Source: Roseomonas sp.
GTDB taxonomy: Bacteria > Pseudomonadota > Alphaproteobacteria > Acetobacterales > Acetobacteraceae
Direction: 5' to 3'
Length of the DNA stretch: 64,000 nucleotides
Assembly (NCBI GenBank): GCA_020249775.1
Contig: JADCFA010000018.1
Span: forward strand, 124,001 to 188,000
The position numbers were made by a program, and so were the translations under genes. The first letter of the stretch is position 1; each line of letters opens with the position of its first letter. The notes beneath the pieces were generated by a model, which was given only the letters and a program-made list of their open reading frames with translations, was not told the origin of the DNA and searched no databases. Shown here piece by piece: positions 9,551 to 17,340 of the stretch.

Positions 9551-9570
9551 TTATGTTATATCAACGCATA
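9551..9570 (+). promoter_or_regulatory. Candidate Zur operator
   Basis: The A/T-rich stretch TTATGTTATATCAACGCATA just before the small membrane ORF and znuC contains the ATGTTATA half-site typical of alphaproteobacterial Zur boxes. The second half is imperfect. The inference rests mainly on location, upstream of zinc-importer genes. Confidence 0.35.
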
Positions 9571-9683
9571 TGGTGTTTCCGAACCCCCTTGGACTTTCCT
9601 CTGGCATAGGCGCGCGGCTGGGCCTTTCGGCCCTGGTTGCCGCGCTGCTTTGGGCCGGGGTTGTCTGGGCGCTTTCAGCATGA
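9570..9683 (+). CDS. Small single-pass membrane protein upstream of znuC
   Basis: A 37-residue frame starting MVFPNPLGLSSGIGARLGL and ending in one strongly hydrophobic helix (LVAALLWAGVVWAL). Its TGA overlaps the ATG of znuC (ATGA), which argues for translational coupling. No Shine-Dalgarno is evident, and the ATG falls at the edge of the candidate Zur site, so the message could be leaderless or the start could lie elsewhere. No family is recognised. It could be an accessory of the zinc importer or simply a leader ORF. Confidence 0.5.
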   Translation: MVFPNPLGLSSGIGARLGLSALVAALLWAGVVWALSA

Positions 9684-10417
9684 AGCCCGCCGCCCTGGAA
9701 TTGGCCGATCTTACGGTCTGCTATGGCCGTCGCCCGGCGCTGCACCATCTTTCGGGGCGCTTTGCGCCCGGCAGCCTGACGGCGATTGTCGGGCCGAATG
9801 GCGCCGGGAAATCCACGCTACTCCGTGCTTTGGCCGGGCTGCAAAAGCCGGAATCCGGGCGCGTTGCGCATGAAGGTGAGGCCCGCATCGCCCTGCTGCC
9901 ACAATTGGCCGCTTTGGACCGTGCCTTCCCGATTGCCTGCCGTGATGTGGTGATGCAGGGGCTTTGGCCGCGTATCGGCGCCTTTCGCGCCGTACCCGCC
10001 GCTGAGCATACCCGCGTTGATCAGGCGCTCGCCGCCGTTGGGCTGGCAGGCTTGGCGCGGCGCCCAGTGGGCAGCCTTTCGGCTGGGCAATTGCAGCGCC
10101 TGCTTTTCGCGCGGCTTCTGGTGCAGGATGCCGATATTCTGCTGCTCGATGAGCCCTTCAATGCAGTGGATGCGAAAACCGCCGCCGATCTGCTGCGGCT
10201 CATCCGCCAATGGCATGGCGAAGGCCGCACCGTGATTGCGGTATTGCATGACCTTGATCTTGTTGCGCGGGAATTTCCGGAAACGCTGTTGCTCGCGCGT
10301 GATCTGATCGCCTGGGGGCCGACCGAACAGGCGCTCTCGCCGGCCAATCGCCTCAGGGCGCGCCGCATGGCCGAAGGCTGGATGGAAGAGGCTGAGGCAT
10401 GTGAGCGCGCGGCGTAA
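9680..10417 (+). CDS. znuC: Zinc/manganese ABC transporter ATP-binding protein
   Basis: A 245-residue ABC ATPase. Walker A is GPNGAGKST (about 40-48), the signature is LSAGQLQRLLFAR (about 133-145), Walker B is ILLLDEPF and the H-loop is VLHD. The ZnuC-type assignment comes from pairing with the ZnuB-type permease. The start overlaps the small ORF upstream; a longer reading frame to 9428 exists but the ABC domain begins at the chosen ATG. A palindromic repeat separates it from znuB. Confidence 0.88.
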   Translation: MKPAALELADLTVCYGRRPALHHLSGRFAPGSLTAIVGPNGAGKSTLLRALAGLQKPESGRVAHEGEARIALLPQLAALDRAFPIACRDVVMQGLWPRIGAFRAVPAAEHTRVDQALAAVGLAGLARRPVGSLSAGQLQRLLFARLLVQDADILLLDEPFNAVDAKTAADLLRLIRQWHGEGRTVIAVLHDLDLVAREFPETLLLARDLIAWGPTEQALSPANRLRARRMAEGWMEEAEACERAA

Positions 10418-10420
10418 ACT

Positions 10421-10460
10421 AGAGCGGCTTCCGTTCACCTTCGTTCACGACAACCGCTCT
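10421..10460 (-). repeat. Palindromic AGAGC-type repeat, subfamily A, between znuC and znuB
   Basis: A 40-base element with outer arms AGAGCGG (10421-10427) and CCGCTCT (10454-10460), extended to CTAGAGCGG/CCGCTCTAG. On the minus strand the centre reads GTGAACGAAGGTGAACGG, related to the GTGAACCCATTTGAAC core of the other copies. It lies within the presumed znuCB transcript, where it could act as an RNA hairpin, a processing site or a weak terminator. Confidence 0.78.
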
Positions 10461-10530
10461 AGATTATTGTTTGGTCGCATTTTCCGAGCGGCCAAGTGGG
10501 CCACTTGGCTTGAAAATGCTGCGGCCCACC

Positions 10531-11397
10531 ATGATTGAGGCACTTTTCGCCCCCTTCGTCGAATTCGGGTTCATGCGCCGTGCCTTGGTGGGATCGCTCG
10601 CCCTTGCCATCGCCGCACCGCCGCTTGGCGTTTTCCTGATGCTGCGGCGCATGAGCCTGACAGCCGATGTGCTGTCCCACGGCGCCCTGCCGGGCGTGGC
10701 GGTGGCCTTCCTGATCGGGGGGCTTTCTGTGCCGGCGCTTTGGTTCGGCGGCCTGGTCGCGGGGCTTTTGGTCGCGGTCGGTGCCGGGGCTTTGGCGCGC
10801 ATTACCGGCGGGCGGGAAGATGCGACACTTACTGCGCTTTATCTGCTGGCGCTTGGGCTTGGCGTGGCGCTGATTTCAATGGGCGGCGGTGCCGGCGATT
10901 TGAAGCATATCCTTTTCGGTAGCGTGCTGGGCGTGGATGATGCGGCGCTTTTGCTGATGGCCGGCGTGGCGACACTGACGCTGGTGCTGCTTGCGATTGG
11001 GTGGCGGCCTTTGGTGCTGGAATGTTTTGACCCGGCCTTCGCCGCGGCCACTGGTGCGCATGGCGGGTTCTGGCATTTGGTGTTCATGGGGCTTGTGGTG
11101 CTGAACATGCTCTCGGCCTTTTTGGCACTCGGCACGCTGATGGCCGTAGGGTTGATGATGCTGCCCGCCATTGCTGCGCGGCATTGGGCGGCGGAAATCA
11201 GCGGCATGGTCTATGCGGCCTCAGCCATTGCAGTGTTTGCAAGCGTCATTGGCCTGCTGCTGTCCTATCATGCGGATTTGCCTAGCGGCCCCGCGATTGT
11301 GCTGATGGCGGGCGCGGCTTGGGCGATATCCGTACTGTTCGGCCCGGTGGATGGGCTGGCGCAGCGCGTGATCCGGCGGCGGCATTTGGCGGGGTGA
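10531..11397 (+). CDS. znuB: Zinc/manganese ABC transporter permease
   Basis: A 288-residue ABC-3 family permease with about eight transmembrane helices. The motif MLRRMSLTADVLSHGALPGV is typical of ZnuB/TroC proteins. I chose the ATG at 10531 (MIEALFAPFVEFGF) because family members begin there; frames extend upstream to 10471. Together with ZnuC it would import zinc across the inner membrane. No periplasmic binding protein (znuA) or zur gene is adjacent in this window, so they must be elsewhere. Confidence 0.88.
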   Translation: MIEALFAPFVEFGFMRRALVGSLALAIAAPPLGVFLMLRRMSLTADVLSHGALPGVAVAFLIGGLSVPALWFGGLVAGLLVAVGAGALARITGGREDATLTALYLLALGLGVALISMGGGAGDLKHILFGSVLGVDDAALLLMAGVATLTLVLLAIGWRPLVLECFDPAFAAATGAHGGFWHLVFMGLVVLNMLSAFLALGTLMAVGLMMLPAIAARHWAAEISGMVYAASAIAVFASVIGLLLSYHADLPSGPAIVLMAGAAWAISVLFGPVDGLAQRVIRRRHLAG

Positions 11398-11488
11398 TTC
11401 ACCAGCTCGCTTGACCTTGGCCTGATCCGGTTTCAGCCTTTCCCCGAAGCCACAATGACAAATGTGGCCAGCAGGGGAGATCATCGCC

Positions 11489-12466
11489 ATGGCCGATTTG
11501 CGTCTGACCCGCCGCGCCGCTTTGGGGCTTTTCGCTGCGCCCACCTTGGCCCGGGCGCAAAGCGCTGATGTTTGGCCTTCGCGCAGCATTCGCCTGGTGG
11601 TGCCTTTCGGCCCGGGCGGTCCCACTGATGTCATGGCGCGGGTGATTGCGCCCGGATTATCTTCGGCACTTGGCCGGCCGGTGGTGGTGGAAAACCGCCC
11701 GGGCGCGAGCGGCAATGTCGGCATTGCCCATGCGGCACGCAGCGCGCCCGATGGCTATACGCTGCTGGTGACCTCCACCGGTTTCGTCGTGAACCCGACG
11801 CTGTTTCGCAACCCTGGCTATGACATCGCCAAGGATTTCGCGCCGATCACGGAATTGGGCGCTTCGCCCAATACCATCCTCACCAGGCCGGATAGCGGCA
11901 TCACCTCACTCGCTGATCTTGTGGCGCGCGCCAAGGCGACGCCGGGTGGGCTCAATATCGCCAATCCGGGGCTTGGCTCGACCCCGCATCTGACTGCCGA
12001 ATTGCTGCGGCTGCGCACCGGCATTGAATTGGTGCAGGTGACGCATCAAAGCGCGGCGCAGGCGGTACAAGCGGTGCTGGCGGGCACCACGCCGGTTGGT
12101 GTGGCCGCCCTACCGCCCGCACATTCCCTGATCAAGGCCGGGACGCTGCGAGCCCTGGCGATTACCGGGGAACAGCGCTGGCATGATTTGCCCGATCTGC
12201 CGACAATGGTGGAGCTTGGCTATGATGGTTTTGTTTCCGAAACCTTCCAGGGCCTGCTGGCGCCTGCCGGTACACCGCAGGCCATTCTGGATCGCTGCGC
12301 GCAAGTGGCGATTGCCTTGCTGAATGAAGCGGAGACTCGCAATCGCCTACTCGGTGCCGGTTTCACGCTGAATGCGCGCGGGCCGGAGGGGCTGGCACAA
12401 CGCATCGCGCGCGAAGTGCCGCTATGGCGGGATGTGATCGAAAAGGCAGGGATTCCGCGTGAGTGA
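11489..12466 (+). CDS. Tripartite tricarboxylate transporter receptor (Bug/TctC family)
   Basis: A 325-residue periplasmic substrate-binding protein. The N terminus is Tat-like (LTRRAALGLFAAPTLARAQ) and the mature domain starts with the family signature WPSRSIRLVVPFGPGGPTDV. It also shows VVVENRPGASGNVG and RSAPDGYTLL. AGGGGAGA precedes the ATG. Bug proteins bind carboxylates, aromatics or other small organics; the ligand cannot be read from sequence. No TctA/TctB membrane genes are adjacent, which is common for these orphan receptors. Confidence 0.92.
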   Translation: MADLRLTRRAALGLFAAPTLARAQSADVWPSRSIRLVVPFGPGGPTDVMARVIAPGLSSALGRPVVVENRPGASGNVGIAHAARSAPDGYTLLVTSTGFVVNPTLFRNPGYDIAKDFAPITELGASPNTILTRPDSGITSLADLVARAKATPGGLNIANPGLGSTPHLTAELLRLRTGIELVQVTHQSAAQAVQAVLAGTTPVGVAALPPAHSLIKAGTLRALAITGEQRWHDLPDLPTMVELGYDGFVSETFQGLLAPAGTPQAILDRCAQVAIALLNEAETRNRLLGAGFTLNARGPEGLAQRIAREVPLWRDVIEKAGIPRE

Positions 12467-12515
12467 TCTCAGCCCTGCTTCGCCTGTCACTGAATTTTAC
12501 GCCAACGTTCAAATC

Positions 12516-12535
12516 ATCTGGCGTGACGCCCAGAT
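12516..12535 (+). terminator. Possible terminator after the Bug receptor gene
   Basis: Arms ATCTGGCGT (12516-12524) and ACGCCCAGAT (12526-12535) form a hairpin with one bulged G and a 1-base loop as drawn. Only a weak T-rich stretch follows, so function is uncertain. Confidence 0.35.
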
Positions 12536-12647
12536 TTCCGTGGGAGTGATACAATCGCGACTTTCGATGCTTGCGCTGGCCGCCGATCCACCCACTCAAG
12601 ACCATATTCTGGTCTGCGCTGCCACGGCACGAATGCCTTCCCCAGCC

Positions 12648-12687
12648 AGGGCGGTTCCGGTGAACCCATTTGAACGGGAACCGATCT
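12648..12687 (+). repeat. Palindromic AGAGC-type repeat, subfamily A
   Basis: A 40-base element in the 237-base gap between the Bug receptor and the convergent PrpD gene. Inner arms GGTTCC and GGAACC flank the core GGTGAACCCATTTGAACG; the outer ends have drifted to AGGGC and GATCT. It has the same length and core as 7998-8037 and 10421-10460. Confidence 0.75.
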
Positions 12688-12703
12688 CAGTCGAATTCCC
12701 TTT

Positions 12704-14050
12704 TCAAGTCTCACGCAGCAAAGCCATCAAAGGCGCGATGGAAGCTGATTTGTCCAAAGCCCAAAGCGCCGCAAGCTGCGCCTCCACATCGGCTGTCATG
12801 CCGCCAAGTGCGGCGTTGGCGCGGTATTTCGCGGCAAGTTCCGCATCACTCAGCGGGCGTTCCGCGCTGCCGCGTGGCTGTTCGACATAGTTCTGATGCG
12901 TGCTGCCATCGGCAAGCGTAATGGTGACACGCGCCGCGCCACGCGGCAGGCTGGCATCGCATTCCGCCACCACTTTGGCGCGGAGCACTGCAAGGGCGGG
13001 GTCCTGCACCGCGGCCATTTCAAAATCCGCCACATCGGCGCGACCAAGCAGCAGGGCAATCGCAGCGCAGTGATGGATGCTGACGCGCGTGTCGCGTTCA
13101 TTGCGCACTTCTCGATCGCCACGCGCCAGCAAAAGCGCATCGCCGGCAACCGTCACGCGCGCAATCTGCGCCACCGCCGCGCCGAGCCTGTCGCGCAAAG
13201 CCAGGCAGGCATCAATCACCGCATGAAAGACAATGCCCGCCGCATAGGGCTTGTAAGTGTTACGCGCGATTTCCCAGCGCTGGCCGAGCCCTTCGGTGAT
13301 CTCAGCCAACATCGGCTCATCCCCCATGGCGCGCGCCCAGCCCAGAGGGCCTTCAATGGCCAGCGGCGCAGCGCGATAGCCGCGGGCGGCGAAGCGCGCG
13401 GCCAGAATACCGTTACGCGCCGCATTGCCGACGCCGATATTCTTGGCAGCAGTCGCCAGGTTTTCGACGATGCTGCCTGATTGGCTGGCGGCGATGCCAA
13501 GCGCATGCGCGGTTTCTTCCACTGATAACCGCATGAGCCGCGCTGCTGCCGCCGCCGCGCCAAAAACCCCGCAGCTTGCGGTAATGTGCCAGCCCCGCGC
13601 GTAATGGCCGGGGGAGACCGCATTGCCGATACGGCAGGCAATCTCTCCGCCCAATAGGAAGGCATGCAAAACCTCAGCGCCACTGGCGCCGAGTTCCTCA
13701 CCAAGCGCAAAGGCCACAGGCGCCACCGGCGCGCTTGGGTGGATTACGGTATTCAGATGCGTGTCGTCATAATCGAGCAGGTTTGAAGCGATGGCATTGA
13801 CGAAAGCGGCTTCCATGACGCCAAGCCTGTCGCGCTGACCAAGCACGCTGGCGCTTGGCTTGCCCGAGGCTTCGCGCATGATTTCAAGCGCCGTGATCAC
13901 CGCGGGATCGCGCGCGACCCCCAAGGCGCAGCCGACGTGATTGAGGATGGAACGGCGCCCCTCATGCCGCAGCGCTTCGGGCAGGGCTTCAAAGCGTGAT
14001 TCAGTGACAAAACGCCCAAGGATTTGCGTCGCGGATAATGCTTGACCCAT
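12704..14050 (-). CDS. MmgE/PrpD family protein (first of two)
   Basis: A 448-residue member of the family containing 2-methylcitrate dehydratase and cis-aconitate decarboxylase. Family traits are the N-terminal helical domain with LLDYDDTHLNTVIHPS and the CGVFGAAAAAARL segment. The ATG at 14050 has AAAGGACG upstream, better than the GTG at 14071 that would overlap the cyclase stop. It is last in a minus-strand operon with a Bug receptor, an SDR and a cyclase. Substrate unknown; not a convincing methylcitrate cycle gene because prpB and prpC are absent. Confidence 0.88.
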   Translation of the reverse strand: MGQALSATQILGRFVTESRFEALPEALRHEGRRSILNHVGCALGVARDPAVITALEIMREASGKPSASVLGQRDRLGVMEAAFVNAIASNLLDYDDTHLNTVIHPSAPVAPVAFALGEELGASGAEVLHAFLLGGEIACRIGNAVSPGHYARGWHITASCGVFGAAAAAARLMRLSVEETAHALGIAASQSGSIVENLATAAKNIGVGNAARNGILAARFAARGYRAAPLAIEGPLGWARAMGDEPMLAEITEGLGQRWEIARNTYKPYAAGIVFHAVIDACLALRDRLGAAVAQIARVTVAGDALLLARGDREVRNERDTRVSIHHCAAIALLLGRADVADFEMAAVQDPALAVLRAKVVAECDASLPRGAARVTITLADGSTHQNYVEQPRGSAERPLSDAELAAKYRANAALGGMTADVEAQLAALWALDKSASIAPLMALLRET

Positions 14051-14067
14051 GGGGCGCGTCCTTTGCT

Positions 14068-14808
14068 TCACTCAGCAATTTCACGCGCCATGACACGCGC
14101 CGGCGCACCATCCGATCCGGTAATGGCAAGCGCGCCAAAGATGAATTCCACGCGCTTGCCAGCCAGCGGGCGGGGGCCGCGCAAATGCTCACAAATCAGC
14201 ACGCCATCACGCAATAGGCGCTGATGCACGGGCCAGGTGAAGCCCTCAGCCGGGCGGCGATGCACGGGCAGATCGGGTGTCGGGAAATCACAGGCCAATA
14301 GCTTTACCTGCTTCGCCACAATCCAATCCGCTGCCGCGAGACTCAAACACGGATGCGCATCATAGGCGGGTGTATTGATGTGCGGCGAAGAACCCGTATC
14401 CAGCGCGAGGATATCACCCGGGCGCAGCAAGGGGCGCGCGGCTTCCAGATGTTCCGGCTCAAGCAGGCTATTGGGCGGCAGATCGAAGCGCCAAACAACG
14501 CCGGGACCATTCCAGCGTTCCAAGGGCACTTGTTCCATGCTGGGGCCATCGCTGAAGAAATGGCAGGGCGCATCCACATGCGTTCCGGTATGCACCACCA
14601 TCTCAAAGCTTGTCACGGTCAGCGGATCGGCGGGCAGGCAGAACAGCTTCTTGATCTTGGGCGGGCCGAAGGTCGGCACACGCGGCATCGCCTCATCTAT
14701 CGGATGCGTCAGGTCCAACCAGGGGCCGAGCGGTGTGGTCTCCTGCCGGGGTGGCAGGGGCATCCAACCGCGCCAGCCAAGCCCGCGTTCCTTTGCCTTG
14801 TCGCACAT
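14068..14808 (-). CDS. Cyclase family protein (kynurenine formamidase-like)
   Basis: A 246-residue metal-dependent hydrolase of the cyclase/formamidase family (PF04199). The diagnostic HTGTHVDAPCHF at about 72-83 provides metal ligands, and DLTHPIDEAMP opens the domain. Family members hydrolyse amides or lactones, as in KynB, or act in polyketide cyclisation. AAGGAAGG precedes the ATG. The operon context (Bug receptor, SDR, PrpD-like) suggests catabolism of an imported organic acid. Confidence 0.9.
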   Translation of the reverse strand: MCDKAKERGLGWRGWMPLPPRQETTPLGPWLDLTHPIDEAMPRVPTFGPPKIKKLFCLPADPLTVTSFEMVVHTGTHVDAPCHFFSDGPSMEQVPLERWNGPGVVWRFDLPPNSLLEPEHLEAARPLLRPGDILALDTGSSPHINTPAYDAHPCLSLAAADWIVAKQVKLLACDFPTPDLPVHRRPAEGFTWPVHQRLLRDGVLICEHLRGPRPLAGKRVEFIFGALAITGSDGAPARVMAREIAE

Positions 14809-14823
14809 AGCGCTTTTCCTTCC

Positions 14824-15597
14824 TTAAACTGCGCGCAGCCATCCGCCATCAACATCCATCAACGTGCCTTGCACATAGCTGGCACGATCACTGACCAGAA
14901 AGCTGACGACCTCGGCGATTTCCTCAGGCGCGGCAAAGCGCGTGATGCCGGCCTGCCGCGCCAGATCGGCGGCGGGGGTTGCGTCATCCGCGCCCAATTC
15001 CTTGGCACGGGCGCGGATGCGATGCGTGAGGCGATCCGTGCGGATATTGCCAGGGTTGATCAGATTGACGCGCACCCCATCCGCTACGCCGCGATCCGCC
15101 AACGCCTTGGTGAAATTCATCAAGGCTGCATTGACCGAACCGCCAATGGTGAAATCCGCACTCGCCAGACGCCCGCCTACACCGCCGATATTCACAATAG
15201 AGCCCTTGGATTTCCGCAAATGCGGCCAGGCAGCGCGCGCCAGCCGCACAGCACCAAATAATTTCAAAGCATAGCCATCCGCCCAATCATCATCGGTGAG
15301 AGTCAGAAAATCGCCACGCTTGGTGGCACCCGCGCTATGGACCAGGATATCCAGGGCGCCGAAGCGCTGGATGGCGGCGTTCACTGCCGCCTGAGCCGCC
15401 GCATCTTCGCGCAAATCGCCGGGCACTACCACGCAATCCGCGCCGCAATTGGCGGCGACCTTCTGCATATCGGCCTCACTGCGCGCCAGCAGCACCAGCC
15501 TGGCGCCATCACGCGCGAGGGTTTGGGCAATCGCCGCGCCAATGCCGCGGCTCGCGCCACTCACCAAGGCAATCTTGCCAGAAAGCGGCGCGCTCAT
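14824..15597 (-). CDS. Short-chain dehydrogenase-fold protein lacking the catalytic tetrad
   Basis: A 257-residue SDR with an intact cofactor motif (SGASRGIGAAIA, about 14-25) and a typical C terminus (DGGW). The family Ser-Tyr-Lys residues are missing: the usual ISS region reads IGGVGG, and the YxxxK site reads GGSVN before AALMNFTKAL. The Asn of the tetrad is also replaced (KLFGAV). It may bind NAD(P) without ordinary SDR catalysis, or use another mechanism. The start overlaps the Bug-gene stop (ATGA), so it belongs to the minus-strand operon. Confidence 0.88.
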   Translation of the reverse strand: MSAPLSGKIALVSGASRGIGAAIAQTLARDGARLVLLARSEADMQKVAANCGADCVVVPGDLREDAAAQAAVNAAIQRFGALDILVHSAGATKRGDFLTLTDDDWADGYALKLFGAVRLARAAWPHLRKSKGSIVNIGGVGGRLASADFTIGGSVNAALMNFTKALADRGVADGVRVNLINPGNIRTDRLTHRIRARAKELGADDATPAADLARQAGITRFAAPEEIAEVVSFLVSDRASYVQGTLMDVDGGWLRAV

Positions 15598-16559
15598 TCC
15601 GCGGTGATCCCGGCATCGCGGATCACCTGGCCATAGCGCGCGACATCATTGGCGATCAGTGTGCCGAAGGTCTCCGCCGTGCCGCCAACAACCTCGGCCC
15701 CGGAATCGAGCAGCTTCTGGCGCATCTCCGGCGCGGTGATGATGCCGCCAATCACGGCGTTCAAGCGCTGCGCGGCGGCTGGCGGCATGCCGCGCGGGCC
15801 GACAATGCCATACCATTCGGCGATTTGATAACCGGGAATGGCGGCTTCGGCGATGGTGGGTGCTTCCGGCAGGAAGGGCAGGCGCCGTGCCGCGGTCACG
15901 CCCAGCGCGCGTATCCGCCCGCCGCGCACATGCGGCAGTGCTGATGTGGCATTGGCGAACATGATCGGCACATTGCCGGCCATGAGGTCCGTCAAGGCCG
16001 GTGCGCCGCCGCGATAAGGCACATGAGTCATGGTAAGCCCGGTCGCAAGGCGAAACATCTCCCCACTGATATGCGTCGAAGTCCCGGTGCCGGAAGATGC
16101 GAAGGCGAGGGGATTGGTCCGGCCCCAGGTGATCAATTCCGGCACCGTGCGCGGTGGCAGGTTGTTGTTGATGCAAAGGATATTATGAACATCAGCCACA
16201 TGGATCAGCGGCGTGATATCGCGCACGGCATCAAAGGGGTGATTCTTCACCAAATGCGCATTGGCGGCATGGGTGCTGATGATGAAGCCGAAGGCATGGC
16301 CATCAGCATCAGCGCGCACAATGGCTTCCGTGCCGATCAGGCCGGCAGCGCCGGCGCGGTTTTCGATAATGACGTTTTGGCCAAGCGCTTCCTGCAAGGC
16401 CGGCGCGATCATGCGCGCGACAATATCCGTGGTGCCGGCGGGCGGCCAGGGCACGATGAAGCGGATGGGGCGCGTGGCTACCCAGGCAGCTTGTGCGCGC
16501 GCGATGCGCGGCGTGGCAAGTAGCGCGCCGCCAGCGGCGATAAATGAACGTCTTTTCAT
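15594..16559 (-). CDS. Tripartite tricarboxylate transporter receptor (Bug/TctC family)
   Basis: A 321-residue periplasmic binding protein with signal MKRRSFIAAGGALLATPRIARAQ and the Bug signatures RPIRFIVPWPPAGTTDIVAR and VIIENRAGAAG. I chose the ATG at 16559, which has GGGAGG upstream. It is the first gene of a four-gene operon (Bug, SDR, cyclase, MmgE/PrpD), so it probably supplies the compound those enzymes degrade. It lies divergent from the operon beginning at 16690, so the two share a promoter region of about 130 bases. Confidence 0.92.
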   Translation of the reverse strand: MKRRSFIAAGGALLATPRIARAQAAWVATRPIRFIVPWPPAGTTDIVARMIAPALQEALGQNVIIENRAGAAGLIGTEAIVRADADGHAFGFIISTHAANAHLVKNHPFDAVRDITPLIHVADVHNILCINNNLPPRTVPELITWGRTNPLAFASSGTGTSTHISGEMFRLATGLTMTHVPYRGGAPALTDLMAGNVPIMFANATSALPHVRGGRIRALGVTAARRLPFLPEAPTIAEAAIPGYQIAEWYGIVGPRGMPPAAAQRLNAVIGGIITAPEMRQKLLDSGAEVVGGTAETFGTLIANDVARYGQVIRDAGITAE

Positions 16560-16689
16560 GATGGCTTTCCTCCCATCTTCTTGCGGGCATCGTGGCCGGG
16601 CACGCCCTATCTGTCCAGCGCGGGTGCCGCTTTCCCTGGCGCGCAACAGGGGCAATACTCGGCGCGAAGACGTAAAGGGGTGGAAGGGC

Positions 16690-17340
16690 ATGCCCAAGGA
16701 TGGCGGTTTGCTTTGCGTGATGAATGATATCGCGCCGGCTTGTGATTGGCGCGATTATGAAGCCTGGTATCAGCAGGATCACGTGCCAGATCGGCTGAGT
16801 ATTCCAGGTTTTCTCTCCGCCCGGCGCTATCGTCGCCTGCATGGGCCGCGTGCAGAATTTCTCACTATTTACGAAACTGCCACTCCGCAGGTGTTGTGTT
16901 CCGCACCCTATCTAAAACGCTTGGCGGAGCCCACGGATTGGACCGCGCGCATCATGGCGCATTTCCGCACCATGTCGCGCAGTATTTGTCGCGTGTCCTT
17001 GGATGAGGGGCAGGCCGGCGCCGGTGGGTTGCTGGCGCTGATCGCGCATCAGGCAGCGCCAGAGGTGGCGCTTGAGTCACAATTGGCTGCAACCTTGGCG
17101 CAGCCCGGCGTGACACGGGTGCGGCTGTGGCGTGCTGATCCGTCAGTGACCGTACCAAGCCCCGAGGAAAAGCTACGCCCTGGCGGCGATGCATCCTTCG
17201 CCACCATCATGGTGGTTGAAGGCACAAATGCGGAAATGATCCAGGCCGCGCTGCAGACAGCGAATATCACTGACGCCACCAGTTTCTATAGCCTGATTTA
17301 CGCCTCACCGGAAAAACACCTGAAGGAATCACCAGCATGA
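16690..17340 (+). CDS. Uncharacterised protein with two dimeric alpha+beta barrel-like repeats
   Basis: A 216-residue protein. The N-terminal half carries YEAWYQQDHVPDRLSIPGFL and AEFLTIYETA, a pattern seen in small ferredoxin-like (DUF4286/EthD-like) proteins. The second half resembles a weaker copy (FATIMVVEG). No catalytic residue set is evident. Its stop overlaps the next gene (ATGA), so it is co-translated with an MmgE/PrpD protein and divergent from another operon of similar theme. Function not assigned. Confidence 0.78.
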   Translation: MPKDGGLLCVMNDIAPACDWRDYEAWYQQDHVPDRLSIPGFLSARRYRRLHGPRAEFLTIYETATPQVLCSAPYLKRLAEPTDWTARIMAHFRTMSRSICRVSLDEGQAGAGGLLALIAHQAAPEVALESQLAATLAQPGVTRVRLWRADPSVTVPSPEEKLRPGGDASFATIMVVEGTNAEMIQAALQTANITDATSFYSLIYASPEKHLKESPA

